Notes under the pieces: generated by a model
The model's input: only the letters and a program-made list of their open reading frames with translations
The model's database searches: none
What the model was told of the DNA's origin: nothing
Shown here: positions 1-9,082 of the stretch, one piece after another
Layout of the letters: each line of letters opens with the position of its first letter
How positions within the stretch are numbered: the first letter of the stretch is position 1
Position numbers and translations under genes: made by a program
Source of the DNA: Alteromonas hispanica
GTDB lineage: Bacteria; Pseudomonadota; Gammaproteobacteria; Enterobacterales; Alteromonadaceae
Assembly (NCBI RefSeq): GCF_010500915.1
Contig: NZ_JAAAWP010000010.1
Span: 62,001-126,000, forward strand
Direction: 5' to 3'
Length of the DNA stretch: 64,000 bases

Positions 1-873
1 CTCGCCATTCGCATTTATGCCATGGTAAGTGCTACCGACCCTGAATTAAGTACTATCTTAGGTAACGGTACTATCAGAGATAAAGACGACTATTTGTACA
101 TCCGCTCGGTAAAGGCTTATGGCGATGGCGCTCTTGGTAGTCGTGGTGCTGCGCTTCTAGCCCCCTATTCAGATGCGCCGCATCAACATGGGTTATTGCT
201 TACTCAACCAGAAGATATGACAAACCTTTTTACCACAGTCATTGGAGCTGGCTTCCAGCTGAACTATCACGCGATTGGTGACAAAGCTAACCATGTCGCA
301 CTGAATGAATTTGAAAGCACATTTAAGCGTATTGGTGGCAGCGAGTTGCGCAATCGCATTGAGCACGCGCAAGTTATTGCACCTGATGATTTAGCTCGCT
401 TTTCTGATTTAAAAGTATTGCCTTCCATGCAGCCAACCCACGCCACAAGTGATAAAAACATGGCAGAAGATCGTATTGGTAAAGATCGAATGAAAGGGGC
501 ATATGCATGGAAAACGTTACTAAATTCTGGCATCGCGCTGCCACTTGGGTCAGATTTCCCAGTAGAGCTCGCTAATCCGTTTTACGGACTGCATGCAGCA
601 GTGACGCGTCAAGACAGAGACAATCAGCCGGTTAAAGGCTGGTATGCCCATGAGGCACTTTCTATAGAGCAGGCATTTAAAGGCTTTACCCTTGATGCCG
701 CTTATGCCGGCCATATGGAAGATACATTAGGCACACTCACTGAGGGTAAATGGGCAGACTTTATCTTGGTAGACCAAGATATTTTTACCATTGATCCGAA
801 ACATATTTGGAAGACTAAAGTACTTTCAACCTATGTAGCCGGCGAGCAAGTGTTTTCGCTAACCAATGACTAA
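1..873 (+). CDS. YtcJ-like amidohydrolase (Amidohydro_3 family), 5' end missing
   Basis: The frame is open from base 1, so the gene starts left of the window and only the last ~290 residues are visible. They carry amidohydrolase landmarks: a metal-type histidine in YHAIGDKA, a second in RIEHAQV, the catalytic-type aspartate in LGSDFP, and the closing LTEGKWADFILVD segment typical of Amidohydro_3 enzymes. The family hydrolyses C-N bonds of small amides or cyclic amides; the substrate here is unknown. The stop overlaps the start of the downstream permease by 8 bases, so the two are probably co-transcribed. The N-terminus (signal peptide and first HxH motif) cannot be judged. Confidence 0.85.
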   Translation, partial: LAIRIYAMVSATDPELSTILGNGTIRDKDDYLYIRSVKAYGDGALGSRGAALLAPYSDAPHQHGLLLTQPEDMTNLFTTVIGAGFQLNYHAIGDKANHVALNEFESTFKRIGGSELRNRIEHAQVIAPDDLARFSDLKVLPSMQPTHATSDKNMAEDRIGKDRMKGAYAWKTLLNSGIALPLGSDFPVELANPFYGLHAAVTRQDRDNQPVKGWYAHEALSIEQAFKGFTLDAAYAGHMEDTLGTLTEGKWADFILVDQDIFTIDPKHIWKTKVLSTYVAGEQVFSLTND

Positions 874-2152
874 AAACAGCCTGCTTACAAAAGGAATAGG
901 CGGCATAGGTGCCGCTTTGCTTGTGCTCAATGGCTTGATCGGCGCAGGCATTTTTGCCCTACCGGCCAAAATGGCAGCGGAGCTAGGGGCGTTCAGCCCC
1001 TATATTTTCCTGATTTTTGGTGCCTTAATGCTCACTATCGTGTGGTGTTTTGGTCAACTTGCCATTTTTTATCAGGAAACGGGCGGTCCTGTTATTTACG
1101 CAAGAAAAGGGTTTGGTGATGCTGCGGCCTTTCAAACCGGCTTTGTTTACTATCTTGCCAGAGCTACCGCGATAGCAGCCAATATGCATGTGTTGCTGCT
1201 ATATGCTGGATATTTATGGCCAGAAATTAATACCGGTATGGGTAAGTCGCTGGCAATTATTGCACTCACAAGTTTATTGATATTTGTCAATATTGTGGGC
1301 TTGAAAGCGGCTATGCGCTCTCTCGACACAATTTCTGTTTTAAAACTGTTACCTTTTATCGCCCTTATTGGTGTGGGCTATTGGCAGCTTGATTTCTCTA
1401 CAGCTACAGCGGTAACAGCTCCTGCATTAGATACTATTTCAGCAGGTGCTCTAATTACGCTGTATGCCTTTATCGGCTTTGAAACTGTCGTGGTAACCAG
1501 TGGTGAAACTAACTCGCCAAAGAAAACAATTCCCAGAGCACTTATGCTCACAGTGTCAGGCATCGCTCTGTTTTACTTTTGTGTGCAGTGGCTTTATTGG
1601 CACACTGTTGGCGCAGAAACACCAGACAGTGCGCCCCTTATTGCGTTAGCCAACATTATTTTTGGCAAAACAGGCGCCCTTGTTATGACATTGACAGCTG
1701 TTGTGTCTGTAGCCGGTAACTTACTGGCGAATATGATATCAACATCTCGCCTAACGTACTCGATGGCCCGTCAATCTCTCATTCCGAAGAACTTGGGTAA
1801 AAACTGGCTAGGCAAGGTACACGGTGAATTTGCCACTCCCTATATTTCGGTATTAGTGCTGGGTGTATTCGCTGGTCTAATGGCACTGAGTGGAAGTTTT
1901 GTATGGCTGGCTATTTCAAGCGTATTAGCAAGGCTTGTGGTGTACGCGGTGTGTGTAATTGTTCTCATAAAGGCGCAGCATCAGCGCACCTACTCCCCTA
2001 ATATTATTAAGCGGTTTATCCCCTTTATTGCACTGATTGTATGCATCTGGTCTATCAGTCAGTCATCGATGAATGCGTGGCTGTTTTTAATGGGCGAATT
2101 AGCCGTTGGTGCCATTTTGTATTGGATTTGCAGCAAGACCGCGAATGACTGA
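866..2152 (+). CDS. APC superfamily amino acid permease
   Basis: A 428-residue, highly hydrophobic protein with about 12 membrane segments. The N-terminus contains the GLIGAGIFALPA stretch typical of amino acid/polyamine/organocation (APC) carriers in the first helix, and FIGFETVVVTSGET resembles the conserved helix 6 region with the usual following acidic residues. It should import or exchange an amino acid or amine across the inner membrane; specificity cannot be read. The ATG overlaps the end of the amidohydrolase gene by 8 bases, suggesting translational coupling and a shared pathway (uptake plus hydrolysis of an amide or peptide-like compound). Confidence 0.88.
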   Translation: MTKNSLLTKGIGGIGAALLVLNGLIGAGIFALPAKMAAELGAFSPYIFLIFGALMLTIVWCFGQLAIFYQETGGPVIYARKGFGDAAAFQTGFVYYLARATAIAANMHVLLLYAGYLWPEINTGMGKSLAIIALTSLLIFVNIVGLKAAMRSLDTISVLKLLPFIALIGVGYWQLDFSTATAVTAPALDTISAGALITLYAFIGFETVVVTSGETNSPKKTIPRALMLTVSGIALFYFCVQWLYWHTVGAETPDSAPLIALANIIFGKTGALVMTLTAVVSVAGNLLANMISTSRLTYSMARQSLIPKNLGKNWLGKVHGEFATPYISVLVLGVFAGLMALSGSFVWLAISSVLARLVVYAVCVIVLIKAQHQRTYSPNIIKRFIPFIALIVCIWSISQSSMNAWLFLMGELAVGAILYWICSKTAND

Positions 2153-2259
2153 ATAATAAGCTGAACAAAAAACTAAATAAAGAGCCAGACAAATGCTGAG
2201 TGGATAAACCACCGGCACAAACCGCATGAAAAACAATGTAAATAAAGAAGAGAAATAGA

Positions 2260-2901
2260 GTGAAGATTGTCGTTATACCCGTCACCCCATTTTCCCAAAA
2301 TTGTTCACTTATTTGGGATCCAAGCTCAATGAAGGGCGCCTTTGTCGACCCTGGTGGTAATGTGGAGCAACTGATTAAAGCTGCCAAAGATAATCACGTT
2401 GAGATAGAAAAAATAATACTAACTCACGGCCATCTTGATCACGTTGGTGGCACAACTGCTATTGCTTCGCATTTTAATGTTTCAATTATTGGTCCACATA
2501 AAGGCGATAAGTTTTGGCTAGATGGGTTAATGCAACAGAGTCAGATGTTTGGATTTCCACCAGCCTCGCCTTTCGAGCCTACCCAGTGGTTAAACGATAA
2601 CGACACTATATCTGTTGGCACGCTTACGCTAGAGGTATTGCATTGTCCAGGGCATACACCGGGTCATGTGGCGCTAGTAGAGCGCAGTAGCAATAGAATA
2701 ATAGTGGGCGATATTATCTTTGCAGGCTCTATTGGTCGTACCGATTTTCCGCAAGGAAATCAGCAGCAGCTTATCGACTCGATTAAGCGAAAAATTCTCT
2801 CGCTTCCAGAGGATATGATGATTTATCCGGGCCACGGACCTACTACCACAGTAGGAACAGAAAAAGCGACCAATCCCTACGTATCAGGACAGTGGGGATA
2901 A
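2260..2901 (+). CDS. MBL-fold metallo-hydrolase, YcbL/glyoxalase II-like
   Basis: A 213-residue metallo-beta-lactamase-fold enzyme. The zinc motif THGHLDHVGG (HxHxDH) is followed by a histidine in CPGHTPGHV, an aspartate in VGDIIFAGSIGRTDFP and a final histidine in YPGHGPTTTVG, which is the full ligand set of the short glyoxalase II-like (YcbL) group. The expected activity is hydrolysis of a thioester such as S-lactoylglutathione, in the cytoplasm. The start is GTG at 2260, preceded by AAGAAG-type purines; no signal peptide. The ~107-base gap from the permease gene contains no clear terminator. Confidence 0.88.
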   Translation: MKIVVIPVTPFSQNCSLIWDPSSMKGAFVDPGGNVEQLIKAAKDNHVEIEKIILTHGHLDHVGGTTAIASHFNVSIIGPHKGDKFWLDGLMQQSQMFGFPPASPFEPTQWLNDNDTISVGTLTLEVLHCPGHTPGHVALVERSSNRIIVGDIIFAGSIGRTDFPQGNQQQLIDSIKRKILSLPEDMMIYPGHGPTTTVGTEKATNPYVSGQWG

Positions 2902-2947
2902 GCATTTTATATAGCCAGGCCATGCGCAAACATGGCCCGCCCATATA

Positions 2948-3031
2948 TTTTTACTCGTATGCCCCGCTGGCACATATTTTTACTCGTATGCCCCACTGGC
3001 ACATTTTTTTACTCGTATGCCCCGCTGGCAT
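2948..3031. repeat. Three tandem 29-bp copies containing the 3' end of the VOC gene
   Basis: The segment TTTTTACTCGTATGCCCC begins at 2948, 2977 and 3006 (period 29 bp, one C/A... difference in the middle copy's GCCCC[G/A]CTGGC). The rightmost copy includes the last codons and stop of the minus-strand VOC gene, so the other two are duplicated copies of a gene tail (residues SGAYE plus stop) lying just downstream of it. Confidence 0.9.
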
Positions 3032-3524
3032 AATGCAACTCATAGCTATGACTGTAAATTTCTAGGATATTGCCAAACGGGTCTTCCATATAAATCATGC
3101 GATAAGGCTTTTCGCCAGGATAGTAATAACGCGGAGCTTTCATGCGTTTTTTGCCCCCTGCCGCTACAATTTTATCTGCAAGGCCTTCAACATCTGGATC
3201 TTGAACACAAAAATGGAAAATACCCGTTTTCCAGTATTCAAAGTTATCTTCAGGATTTTGTTGGTCTTTAAACTCAAATATCTCAACGCCTACTCGGTCG
3301 CCTGTCGATAAATGAGCTATGCGAAATTTCTCCCAACCAGCACCAAACACATCAGTACACATTTCACCAATAGCCGAATCGTCCTCGAGGATTTCTGTTG
3401 GCTTCATGATCAAATACCAGCCAAGTACCTCTGTATAAAACTTAACTGCGGCATCTAAGTCGGGTACTGATAGCCCAATATGAGAGAACGTGCGTGGATA
3501 CGGTGTTTTAGTCATGTCGTTCAC
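3009..3524 (-). CDS. VOC family (glyoxalase I/lactoylglutathione lyase-like) protein
   Basis: A 171-residue single-protein VOC fold: the opening FSHIGLSVPDLDAAVKFY and the closing YMEDPFGNILEIYSH are the two beta-alpha-beta-beta-beta signatures, with metal-type residues H15, the histidine of GIFHFCVQD and the glutamate of NILEIY. Members are glyoxalases, dioxygenases or isomerases acting on small molecules; the substrate is unknown. The gene is transcribed away from the LysR regulator at 3677, a classic regulator-target arrangement, so it is probably controlled by that protein. The C-terminal coding end lies in a tandem repeat, so the tail length may vary between strains. Confidence 0.87.
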   Translation of the reverse strand: MNDMTKTPYPRTFSHIGLSVPDLDAAVKFYTEVLGWYLIMKPTEILEDDSAIGEMCTDVFGAGWEKFRIAHLSTGDRVGVEIFEFKDQQNPEDNFEYWKTGIFHFCVQDPDVEGLADKIVAAGGKKRMKAPRYYYPGEKPYRMIYMEDPFGNILEIYSHSYELHYASGAYE

Positions 3525-3676
3525 GAGTACTTCCTTAACGCATTGCTGCGTAGTGTAAGTCTTAAAGGAAAACTTGGAACCTCTTCTATCTGGCTCAAGT
3601 CAGCGTGAACACATCGTAACTAGACAACGCTAGAATTTGAAATTATCATTCTTTCTCAATCTTATAATATGAATTT

Positions 3677-4600
3677 ATGAAAATGCTAAACCCAATCTGG
3701 CTCGATACGTTTATTACGCTGGCTGAGACAGGTCACTTTACTCGTACAGCAGAGCAGCGGTTTATGACACAGCCGGGAGTGAGCCAGCATATAAAAAAGC
3801 TCGAGGAAGCATGTGAATGTCAATTAGTAGTTCGCCTTGGTAAAGGTATTCAATTAACAGAACAAGGAAGAAGAGTATTTGAATATGCGAAATCACAACA
3901 GCACCAAGAGCAAAACTTTATAGCCAGCTTAAAATTTGACGAACCTTATGAAGGGAAGTGCGTTGTGGCCTGTTCTGGTGCTATCGCCCAACGCATCTAC
4001 CCCGCACTTTTAGCCCAACAGCTAAAGCACCCAAAACTAGAGATACATGTAGAAGTTGCCCCCAGACGAACCATTTTATCGGGAATTATTAATGGCATCT
4101 TCGAGCTTGGTATTATTACAAATACACCGAACGTTGATGAGGTATCGAGTACCTATTTAGGCGAGGAGTCCCTTGGGCTTATATTGCCAAGAGAGTTTGT
4201 GAAACACAGTAGCTTGTTTGCCTACTCACAAAAGAATACCAACATTGTTGATACGCTGAACGCGCTGGGCCTGATTAATCATCCAGATGCTGTGCACTAT
4301 TTACAGCGATATATAAAAGATAGCGGTGAAGATGACTTAGCAACCATCAACCCGACTACATTAAAACAGTCTGGTTATATCAATCAACTTTCTCAAATTC
4401 TTATCCCCGTTAGCCAAGGGCTTGGGTTTACTGTATTACCTAGCAGCACGCTAGACTTTGTTGATGTTGCAGATAGGCTGACTGTTTACAAACCCAAAAA
4501 CAAGGTAACCGAACCTCTGTATTGCATTCAAACGCCCCACAGTATGCTGCCCGCTAGGTACAATGTGGTTAAAGATACTATTAGCGAGGTTCTTAAATAG
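3677..4600 (+). CDS. LysR family transcriptional regulator
   Basis: A 307-residue LysR-type regulator. Residues ~5-65 form the winged HTH (FITLAETGHFTRTAEQRFMTQPGVSQHIKKLE), followed by a coiled linker and a periplasmic-binding-like effector domain from about residue 90. It should bind the 150-base gap shared with the divergent VOC gene and activate or repress that gene in response to a small ligand. A TATAAT at 3663-3668 ends only 8 bases before the ATG, so if that promoter is used the mRNA is nearly leaderless. A second ATG at 3683 is possible. Confidence 0.9.
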   Translation: MKMLNPIWLDTFITLAETGHFTRTAEQRFMTQPGVSQHIKKLEEACECQLVVRLGKGIQLTEQGRRVFEYAKSQQHQEQNFIASLKFDEPYEGKCVVACSGAIAQRIYPALLAQQLKHPKLEIHVEVAPRRTILSGIINGIFELGIITNTPNVDEVSSTYLGEESLGLILPREFVKHSSLFAYSQKNTNIVDTLNALGLINHPDAVHYLQRYIKDSGEDDLATINPTTLKQSGYINQLSQILIPVSQGLGFTVLPSSTLDFVDVADRLTVYKPKNKVTEPLYCIQTPHSMLPARYNVVKDTISEVLK

Positions 4601-4673
4601 CGTTTTCACTGCTTTTAAGTAACACTTTTATTAGGCCTACAAGCCTCCGCCATAGCAAAGTTGCGAGTCGCCT

Positions 4674-5546
4674 TTATTGTGTGCTTGCCGTGTCGTCCGA
4701 TTTCTTTGTATTTGCTCTTTCAATCTCAGGGTCTGGTGACAGCATTTCGGTTTCTTTTTTATGCTCGGGGACATCTACTTTACCTTTCGCAATAACTTCA
4801 CCGTCTTGCCACAACTTCCACTCGCCTCTTTCATATATGTCCCATTGCTCATCATTTGTTAAAGGCTCTGTAGCAATAATACTCACAACGTCTTTAGGGG
4901 TGGTTTCGGCTGCAAAATCTATCTCTACTTCTACATCTTTCAGGCAGGCAGGACCAAAGGGCGCTCTGCGGGTAATGCTTGCAAGTTTGGTGCTGCAAAA
5001 AGTAAATAACCAGTCTCCGTTACCCAATAAGCAATTAAATACGCCTTGTTGCGCATAGCCCTTAGCAAGAGAAACCAGTGTATCGGTAAGTTGAATTGGT
5101 GATGTGTCTCGTGATAAATGCTGACGCACATGGTTCATCATGTCACAAAACATGTCTTCACTATCGGTATCACCTACTGGCTCATACATTCCCTTTTGTG
5201 CGGAGAAATTAGGTAGCTGACCATTATGAGCAAACACCCAATACTCGCCCCAGAGTTCTCGAGCGAAGGGATGTGTGTTGGCAAGGGTAATATTGCCCAC
5301 ATTCGCTTGACGAATATGGCAAATCGCGGTTTTACTTTTTATGGGTAATGTCGCCACAAAGTCTGCTATGGGCGATGTTGCGCTGGGCTCAGGATCGTGA
5401 AACATGCGCACGCCTTTTCCTTCGTAAAAAGCTACGCCCCACCCGTCTTTGTGCGGCCCGGTTTCACCGCCGCGGCGGGTAAGCCCTGTAAAGCTAAAAC
5501 ATAGGTCGGTTGGTGTATTTGCACTCATGCCCAAAAGTTCACACAC
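4674..5546 (-). CDS. Class II glutamine amidotransferase (YafJ-like)
   Basis: A 290-residue protein starting MCELLGMS, so Cys2 would be the N-terminal nucleophile after methionine removal, as in Ntn-type glutamine amidotransferases. Further family motifs are HIRQANVGNITLANTHPF and FAHNGQLPNF. The protein contains only the glutaminase domain plus a variable acidic/polar tail (from ~residue 260), like E. coli YafJ. It should release ammonia from glutamine or act on a gamma-glutamyl compound; the acceptor is unknown. It converges on the LysR gene with a 73-base gap. Confidence 0.87.
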   Translation of the reverse strand: MCELLGMSANTPTDLCFSFTGLTRRGGETGPHKDGWGVAFYEGKGVRMFHDPEPSATSPIADFVATLPIKSKTAICHIRQANVGNITLANTHPFARELWGEYWVFAHNGQLPNFSAQKGMYEPVGDTDSEDMFCDMMNHVRQHLSRDTSPIQLTDTLVSLAKGYAQQGVFNCLLGNGDWLFTFCSTKLASITRRAPFGPACLKDVEVEIDFAAETTPKDVVSIIATEPLTNDEQWDIYERGEWKLWQDGEVIAKGKVDVPEHKKETEMLSPDPEIERANTKKSDDTASTQ

Positions 5547-5716
5547 TGCTTTCTGCCCTTCTATTCCTTGGTTATCATCAAGCGAGAATACGCAAGCACG
5601 CAGTATGAATCAATAATGCAATGAATATTCAAAGCGTGTCCCTTTTTAGTCTTGTTAACGGCTATGCTATTATTCTAATGAATTAATCTTTTAAAAGCTT
5701 AAACCTTGGTTTCAAT

Positions 5717-5932
5717 ATGACAGAACAACCGAATAACCCACTCCATGGGCTTACACTTGAGAAAATTGTTACGCAACTGTACGAGCGTTACGGATGGGAA
5801 GGGTTGTATTACAGAATTCGAATAAATTGCTTTCAAAACGACCCATCGATTAAGTCGTCGTTAAAATTCTTACGCAAAACTCAATGGGCGAGAGACAAAG
5901 TAGAGCAGCTTTATATACAGACATTTTCTTAG
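5717..5932 (+). CDS. VF530 family (DUF2132) small DNA-binding-like protein
   Basis: A 71-residue protein whose whole length matches the VF530/DUF2132 pattern: [21 protein letters not shown], then [28 protein letters not shown]. The family is a small helical domain proposed from structure to bind nucleic acid; the role is not established. It is monocistronic, with ~170 bases without a gene on each side. Confidence 0.85.
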   Translation: MTEQPNNPLHGLTLEKIVTQLYERYGWEGLYYRIRINCFQNDPSIKSSLKFLRKTQWARDKVEQLYIQTFS

Positions 5933-6104
5933 GCTTATTAGTGCTTAGCTACCAAAATTATTTAAGCAAATTCACTTTCGATATTGAGCCTTTTTCTTTT
6001 GCTAAAAGTATTTATATCCATGCTTTTGGTGCCAACGTCTTATTTTTAATATACGCTTAAAACTGTATGTTCGAAAAACGGATTCCATAACAGGGAAATA
6101 AGCC

Positions 6105-6746
6105 ATGGTTAAACAAGTTTTTTGTTTTATGATATTTGCAATCTTTGTTATGTATTGCGAGGCGGCTGTTCATACCGTTAAAGTTGTAGATCAAGAGAAC
6201 AACCCAGTAAACAATGCTGTCGTGGCCTTCTACTCCAAAAGCTCCTCACCAACTGCCGACACCGACGACATTGCTGTTATGGACCAAGTAAACAAACAGT
6301 TTCTACCCAGCGTTATTGCCATACAAAAAGGTCAGAAGGTTAAATTTCCAAACAGTGATGACATTCGTCATCATGTTTACAGCTTTTCCCCTACAAAACC
6401 TTTCGAGATAAAGCTCTATAAAGGTTCAAACGTTGCCCCTATTCTCTTCGATAAGCCCGGCATTGGAATATTAGGATGTAATATCCACGATAACATGGTG
6501 GGTCATATCTATGTTTCAGACGGTGAGGTAACTCGCGTAACCAATGCCGAAGGGGAAGCCACGTTTGACGAAGCCGTGCCTGAACGCGTTGCAATATGGC
6601 ATAAAGACCTATCTATCGATGGTAGCTTAAAAGTCAATGTCATGCTGACTGAGAAAGGTGGTACAGCAACAGCAAACGTTGAACTCGTCAGTCAGGCACC
6701 GCCACCTAGCAAACGAACCTTTGGTTCAAGCCGTTTTGGGGGTTGA
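6105..6746 (+). CDS. Cupredoxin-like periplasmic protein ('methylamine utilization protein'-type)
   Basis: A 213-residue exported protein: a hydrophobic leader ends near residue 20 (YCEA-A). Residues 21-45 resemble a short carboxypeptidase-regulatory-like strand region, followed by a cupredoxin-like domain with H89/H90 (SDDIRHHVYSF) and C125-x2-H128-x2-M131 in GCNIHDNMVGH. That ligand set is what a type 1 copper site needs. It is often annotated as a methylamine utilisation protein, but no methylamine dehydrogenase genes are nearby, so that name says little. It is the first gene of a four-gene unit; the next gene overlaps or abuts its stop. Likely a periplasmic electron carrier or redox sensor. 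Confidence 0.8.
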   Translation: MVKQVFCFMIFAIFVMYCEAAVHTVKVVDQENNPVNNAVVAFYSKSSSPTADTDDIAVMDQVNKQFLPSVIAIQKGQKVKFPNSDDIRHHVYSFSPTKPFEIKLYKGSNVAPILFDKPGIGILGCNIHDNMVGHIYVSDGEVTRVTNAEGEATFDEAVPERVAIWHKDLSIDGSLKVNVMLTEKGGTATANVELVSQAPPPSKRTFGSSRFGG

Positions 6747-6754
6747 GGCAGCCT

Positions 6755-9082
6755 TTGAAATCCTATTCTCTTAATCAGCACGTATTTAGACTCTCTGCAG
6801 GACTTGTGCTGCTGTCAACGGTGGCTATTTTATTCAGCGTTTGGTCGTCTACTACAGAGCATGCCAAAAGAGAGCTTGCCGAAAGCCTGGAAGTAGCTCG
6901 TTATGTAGTCGCTGAAGTATTCAGTAATCGAGAAGAGCAGCTTTTTACGAATGCCAGTGTACTTACCGACGATTTTGGTTTTAAAAGCGCGGTGGCATCG
7001 CAAGATAACGCCACCATAGCAAGCACGTTGGAAAATCATGGCAATCGCGTAGGTGCTGACGTTATGGCCCTGCTAACATTATCTGGCGACATTACCAGCA
7101 GTACTTCAGATGGCTTATTGCCTGGCCAGCAATTCCCTCACCCTCAGCTTGTAGACAACGCCCTTAAACAGGGCGGAGACAACGCATTTATCGTGCTCAA
7201 CAATGAACTGTACCAAGTGTTGTTGTTATTGGTGGAAGCACCAAACCCCATTGCGATAGCGGCTATTGGGTTTAAAATTGATGCGCCCGTTCTGGAGCGT
7301 TTAAAATCGATTACGCTCTCTGAAGTGGCGATTATCGCGAAAAAAAACGACAGTATTATTTTTAAGCAGTCTACGCTATCGGAAGAACAGGACAACGTTA
7401 AGCGGGTGAATGGCGTAGAGGGTATTTCATGGCTATCTTTTATTCCCTCTGACCAATCACAGTATATCACACAGGATATTCCACTTTTTAGTGGAAACGA
7501 CACGAAAATAACACTGGAATTATCTGAAAGCGCGGAAACCTTGTTTACCGAGTTTGCTACCCTGCAGAAACAAATCAGTATCATTGCTGCTCTGCTGTTA
7601 GCCGCCTCTCTGATTATTGCAGCGTTATTTGCCAAACGTATATCAAGGCCATTGGGACGTTTATCGAAAATCTCCCAAGAAATAGCCGCAGGCTTCTACA
7701 ATCACAAAACCTTTGTTACCTCCCACACAACGGAAATTGCAGCGCTTTCAGATTCTTTTCAGTCTATGCAGAGCAATATTCAAATGCGAGAAGAGCAAAT
7801 TCAATATCAAGCCACACACGATCTCCTTACGGGTCTCTCTAACCGCTATCACATTACAGAGATACTGAATAACAAATTTAAGCACAATGAAACATTGCAA
7901 GTTATTGGCATTAATATACTCGGCTTTCGCAACGTTAATGATGTATTTGGGTATCAAAACGGCGATTTATGCTTGCATACCCTCGCTGGCCGATTAAGTG
8001 CACTTGGGGGAGTAACAGCTAGACTAAACGGCGGTGAGTTTTTATGGATACCAACAAACCCTCTCATCAACGAAGAAATAGCCTCAGTGCAAGCTGAGCT
8101 AGCAGCGCCTATCCAAGCTGAGAATGTTGTTATAACGCTAAGGTTGTCTTTAGGAGTTTTAAAGTGCCCTGAAGACGCTAATGACGCATTAACTCTACTT
8201 AAACGCCTTGCGATAACGTTGGATCACGCTCGTCACCTTCCGACACATCGGGTTCACTACAGCGCCAATTTTGACGCCGAATATACTCGCCGAATTAGTA
8301 TCATCACTGAATTAAAACTGGCACTGAGCAAAGACAGCCCCGAATTGTCGCTAGTGTATCAACCCAAGCTGGATCTCACTACTAACACGGTAAGCCACGC
8401 AGAGGCGCTTATGCGCTGGAACAGTGAAAAACTTGGCTTTGTCGGCCCAGATGAATTTATTCTTATCGCTGAACAAGCTGGTCTAATTGGGGCGGTTACC
8501 GAGTGGGTAATAAAACGCGCCATCAACGATACGAAAAACCTACTCCAAAGTGATGTTGATGTATGCGTCGCTATTAACCTCTCTGCCAAAGACATTTTAA
8601 ACAAAACTCTGTTATCAGATATTAAATCGCAAATTGTTCAGGCTGGTTTAACGGCGTCTCAATTGGCCTTTGAGATCACTGAGAGTGATTTGGTGAGCGA
8701 TGCAGAAGGGGTGTATAGCGAGCTAGCTTTATATCGCGACGCGGGCTTCGCGCTTGCTATCGATGACTTTGGAACTGGCTACTCGTCGCTGTCGTATTTA
8801 AAAAGCCTGCCAGTAAACGAGCTGAAAATAGATAAGAGTTTTGTCCTCAATTTAGACAAAAACCAAAGTGACCAGCAAATAGTAAAAACGATCATTGATT
8901 TAGCCCATAATTTCGATCTGAAAGTTATCGCCGAGGGTGTAGAGACTCAGGGTAGTTTGGCGCTATTACAAAAGTGGGGCTGCAACTATGCGCAAGGCTA
9001 CCTTTTAAGTCGTCCTGTCCCCGTAGAGAGCTTTATTCAATGGTATAAAGATAATATAAACACTGATTGGTTTTCATTATGA
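6755..9082 (+). CDS. Membrane-bound c-di-GMP protein with degenerate GGDEF and intact EAL domain
   Basis: N-terminal membrane helix, a periplasmic sensor region of ~230 residues, a second helix (IIAALLLAASLIIAALF), a HAMP-like linker, then GGDEF and EAL domains. The cyclase signature is RLNGGEF where RLGGDEF is expected, so cyclase activity is doubtful. The EAL domain looks catalytic: EALMRW near residue 550, the INLSAKD asparagine, AFEITESD, AIDDFGTGYSS, the ELKIDKSF lysine and VIAEGVET. It should hydrolyse c-di-GMP in response to a periplasmic signal. TTG at 6755 is preferred because GAGG lies 6 bases upstream; a TTG at 6743 overlapping the previous stop is the alternative. Confidence 0.88.
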   Translation: MKSYSLNQHVFRLSAGLVLLSTVAILFSVWSSTTEHAKRELAESLEVARYVVAEVFSNREEQLFTNASVLTDDFGFKSAVASQDNATIASTLENHGNRVGADVMALLTLSGDITSSTSDGLLPGQQFPHPQLVDNALKQGGDNAFIVLNNELYQVLLLLVEAPNPIAIAAIGFKIDAPVLERLKSITLSEVAIIAKKNDSIIFKQSTLSEEQDNVKRVNGVEGISWLSFIPSDQSQYITQDIPLFSGNDTKITLELSESAETLFTEFATLQKQISIIAALLLAASLIIAALFAKRISRPLGRLSKISQEIAAGFYNHKTFVTSHTTEIAALSDSFQSMQSNIQMREEQIQYQATHDLLTGLSNRYHITEILNNKFKHNETLQVIGINILGFRNVNDVFGYQNGDLCLHTLAGRLSALGGVTARLNGGEFLWIPTNPLINEEIASVQAELAAPIQAENVVITLRLSLGVLKCPEDANDALTLLKRLAITLDHARHLPTHRVHYSANFDAEYTRRISIITELKLALSKDSPELSLVYQPKLDLTTNTVSHAEALMRWNSEKLGFVGPDEFILIAEQAGLIGAVTEWVIKRAINDTKNLLQSDVDVCVAINLSAKDILNKTLLSDIKSQIVQAGLTASQLAFEITESDLVSDAEGVYSELALYRDAGFALAIDDFGTGYSSLSYLKSLPVNELKIDKSFVLNLDKNQSDQQIVKTIIDLAHNFDLKVIAEGVETQGSLALLQKWGCNYAQGYLLSRPVPVESFIQWYKDNINTDWFSL

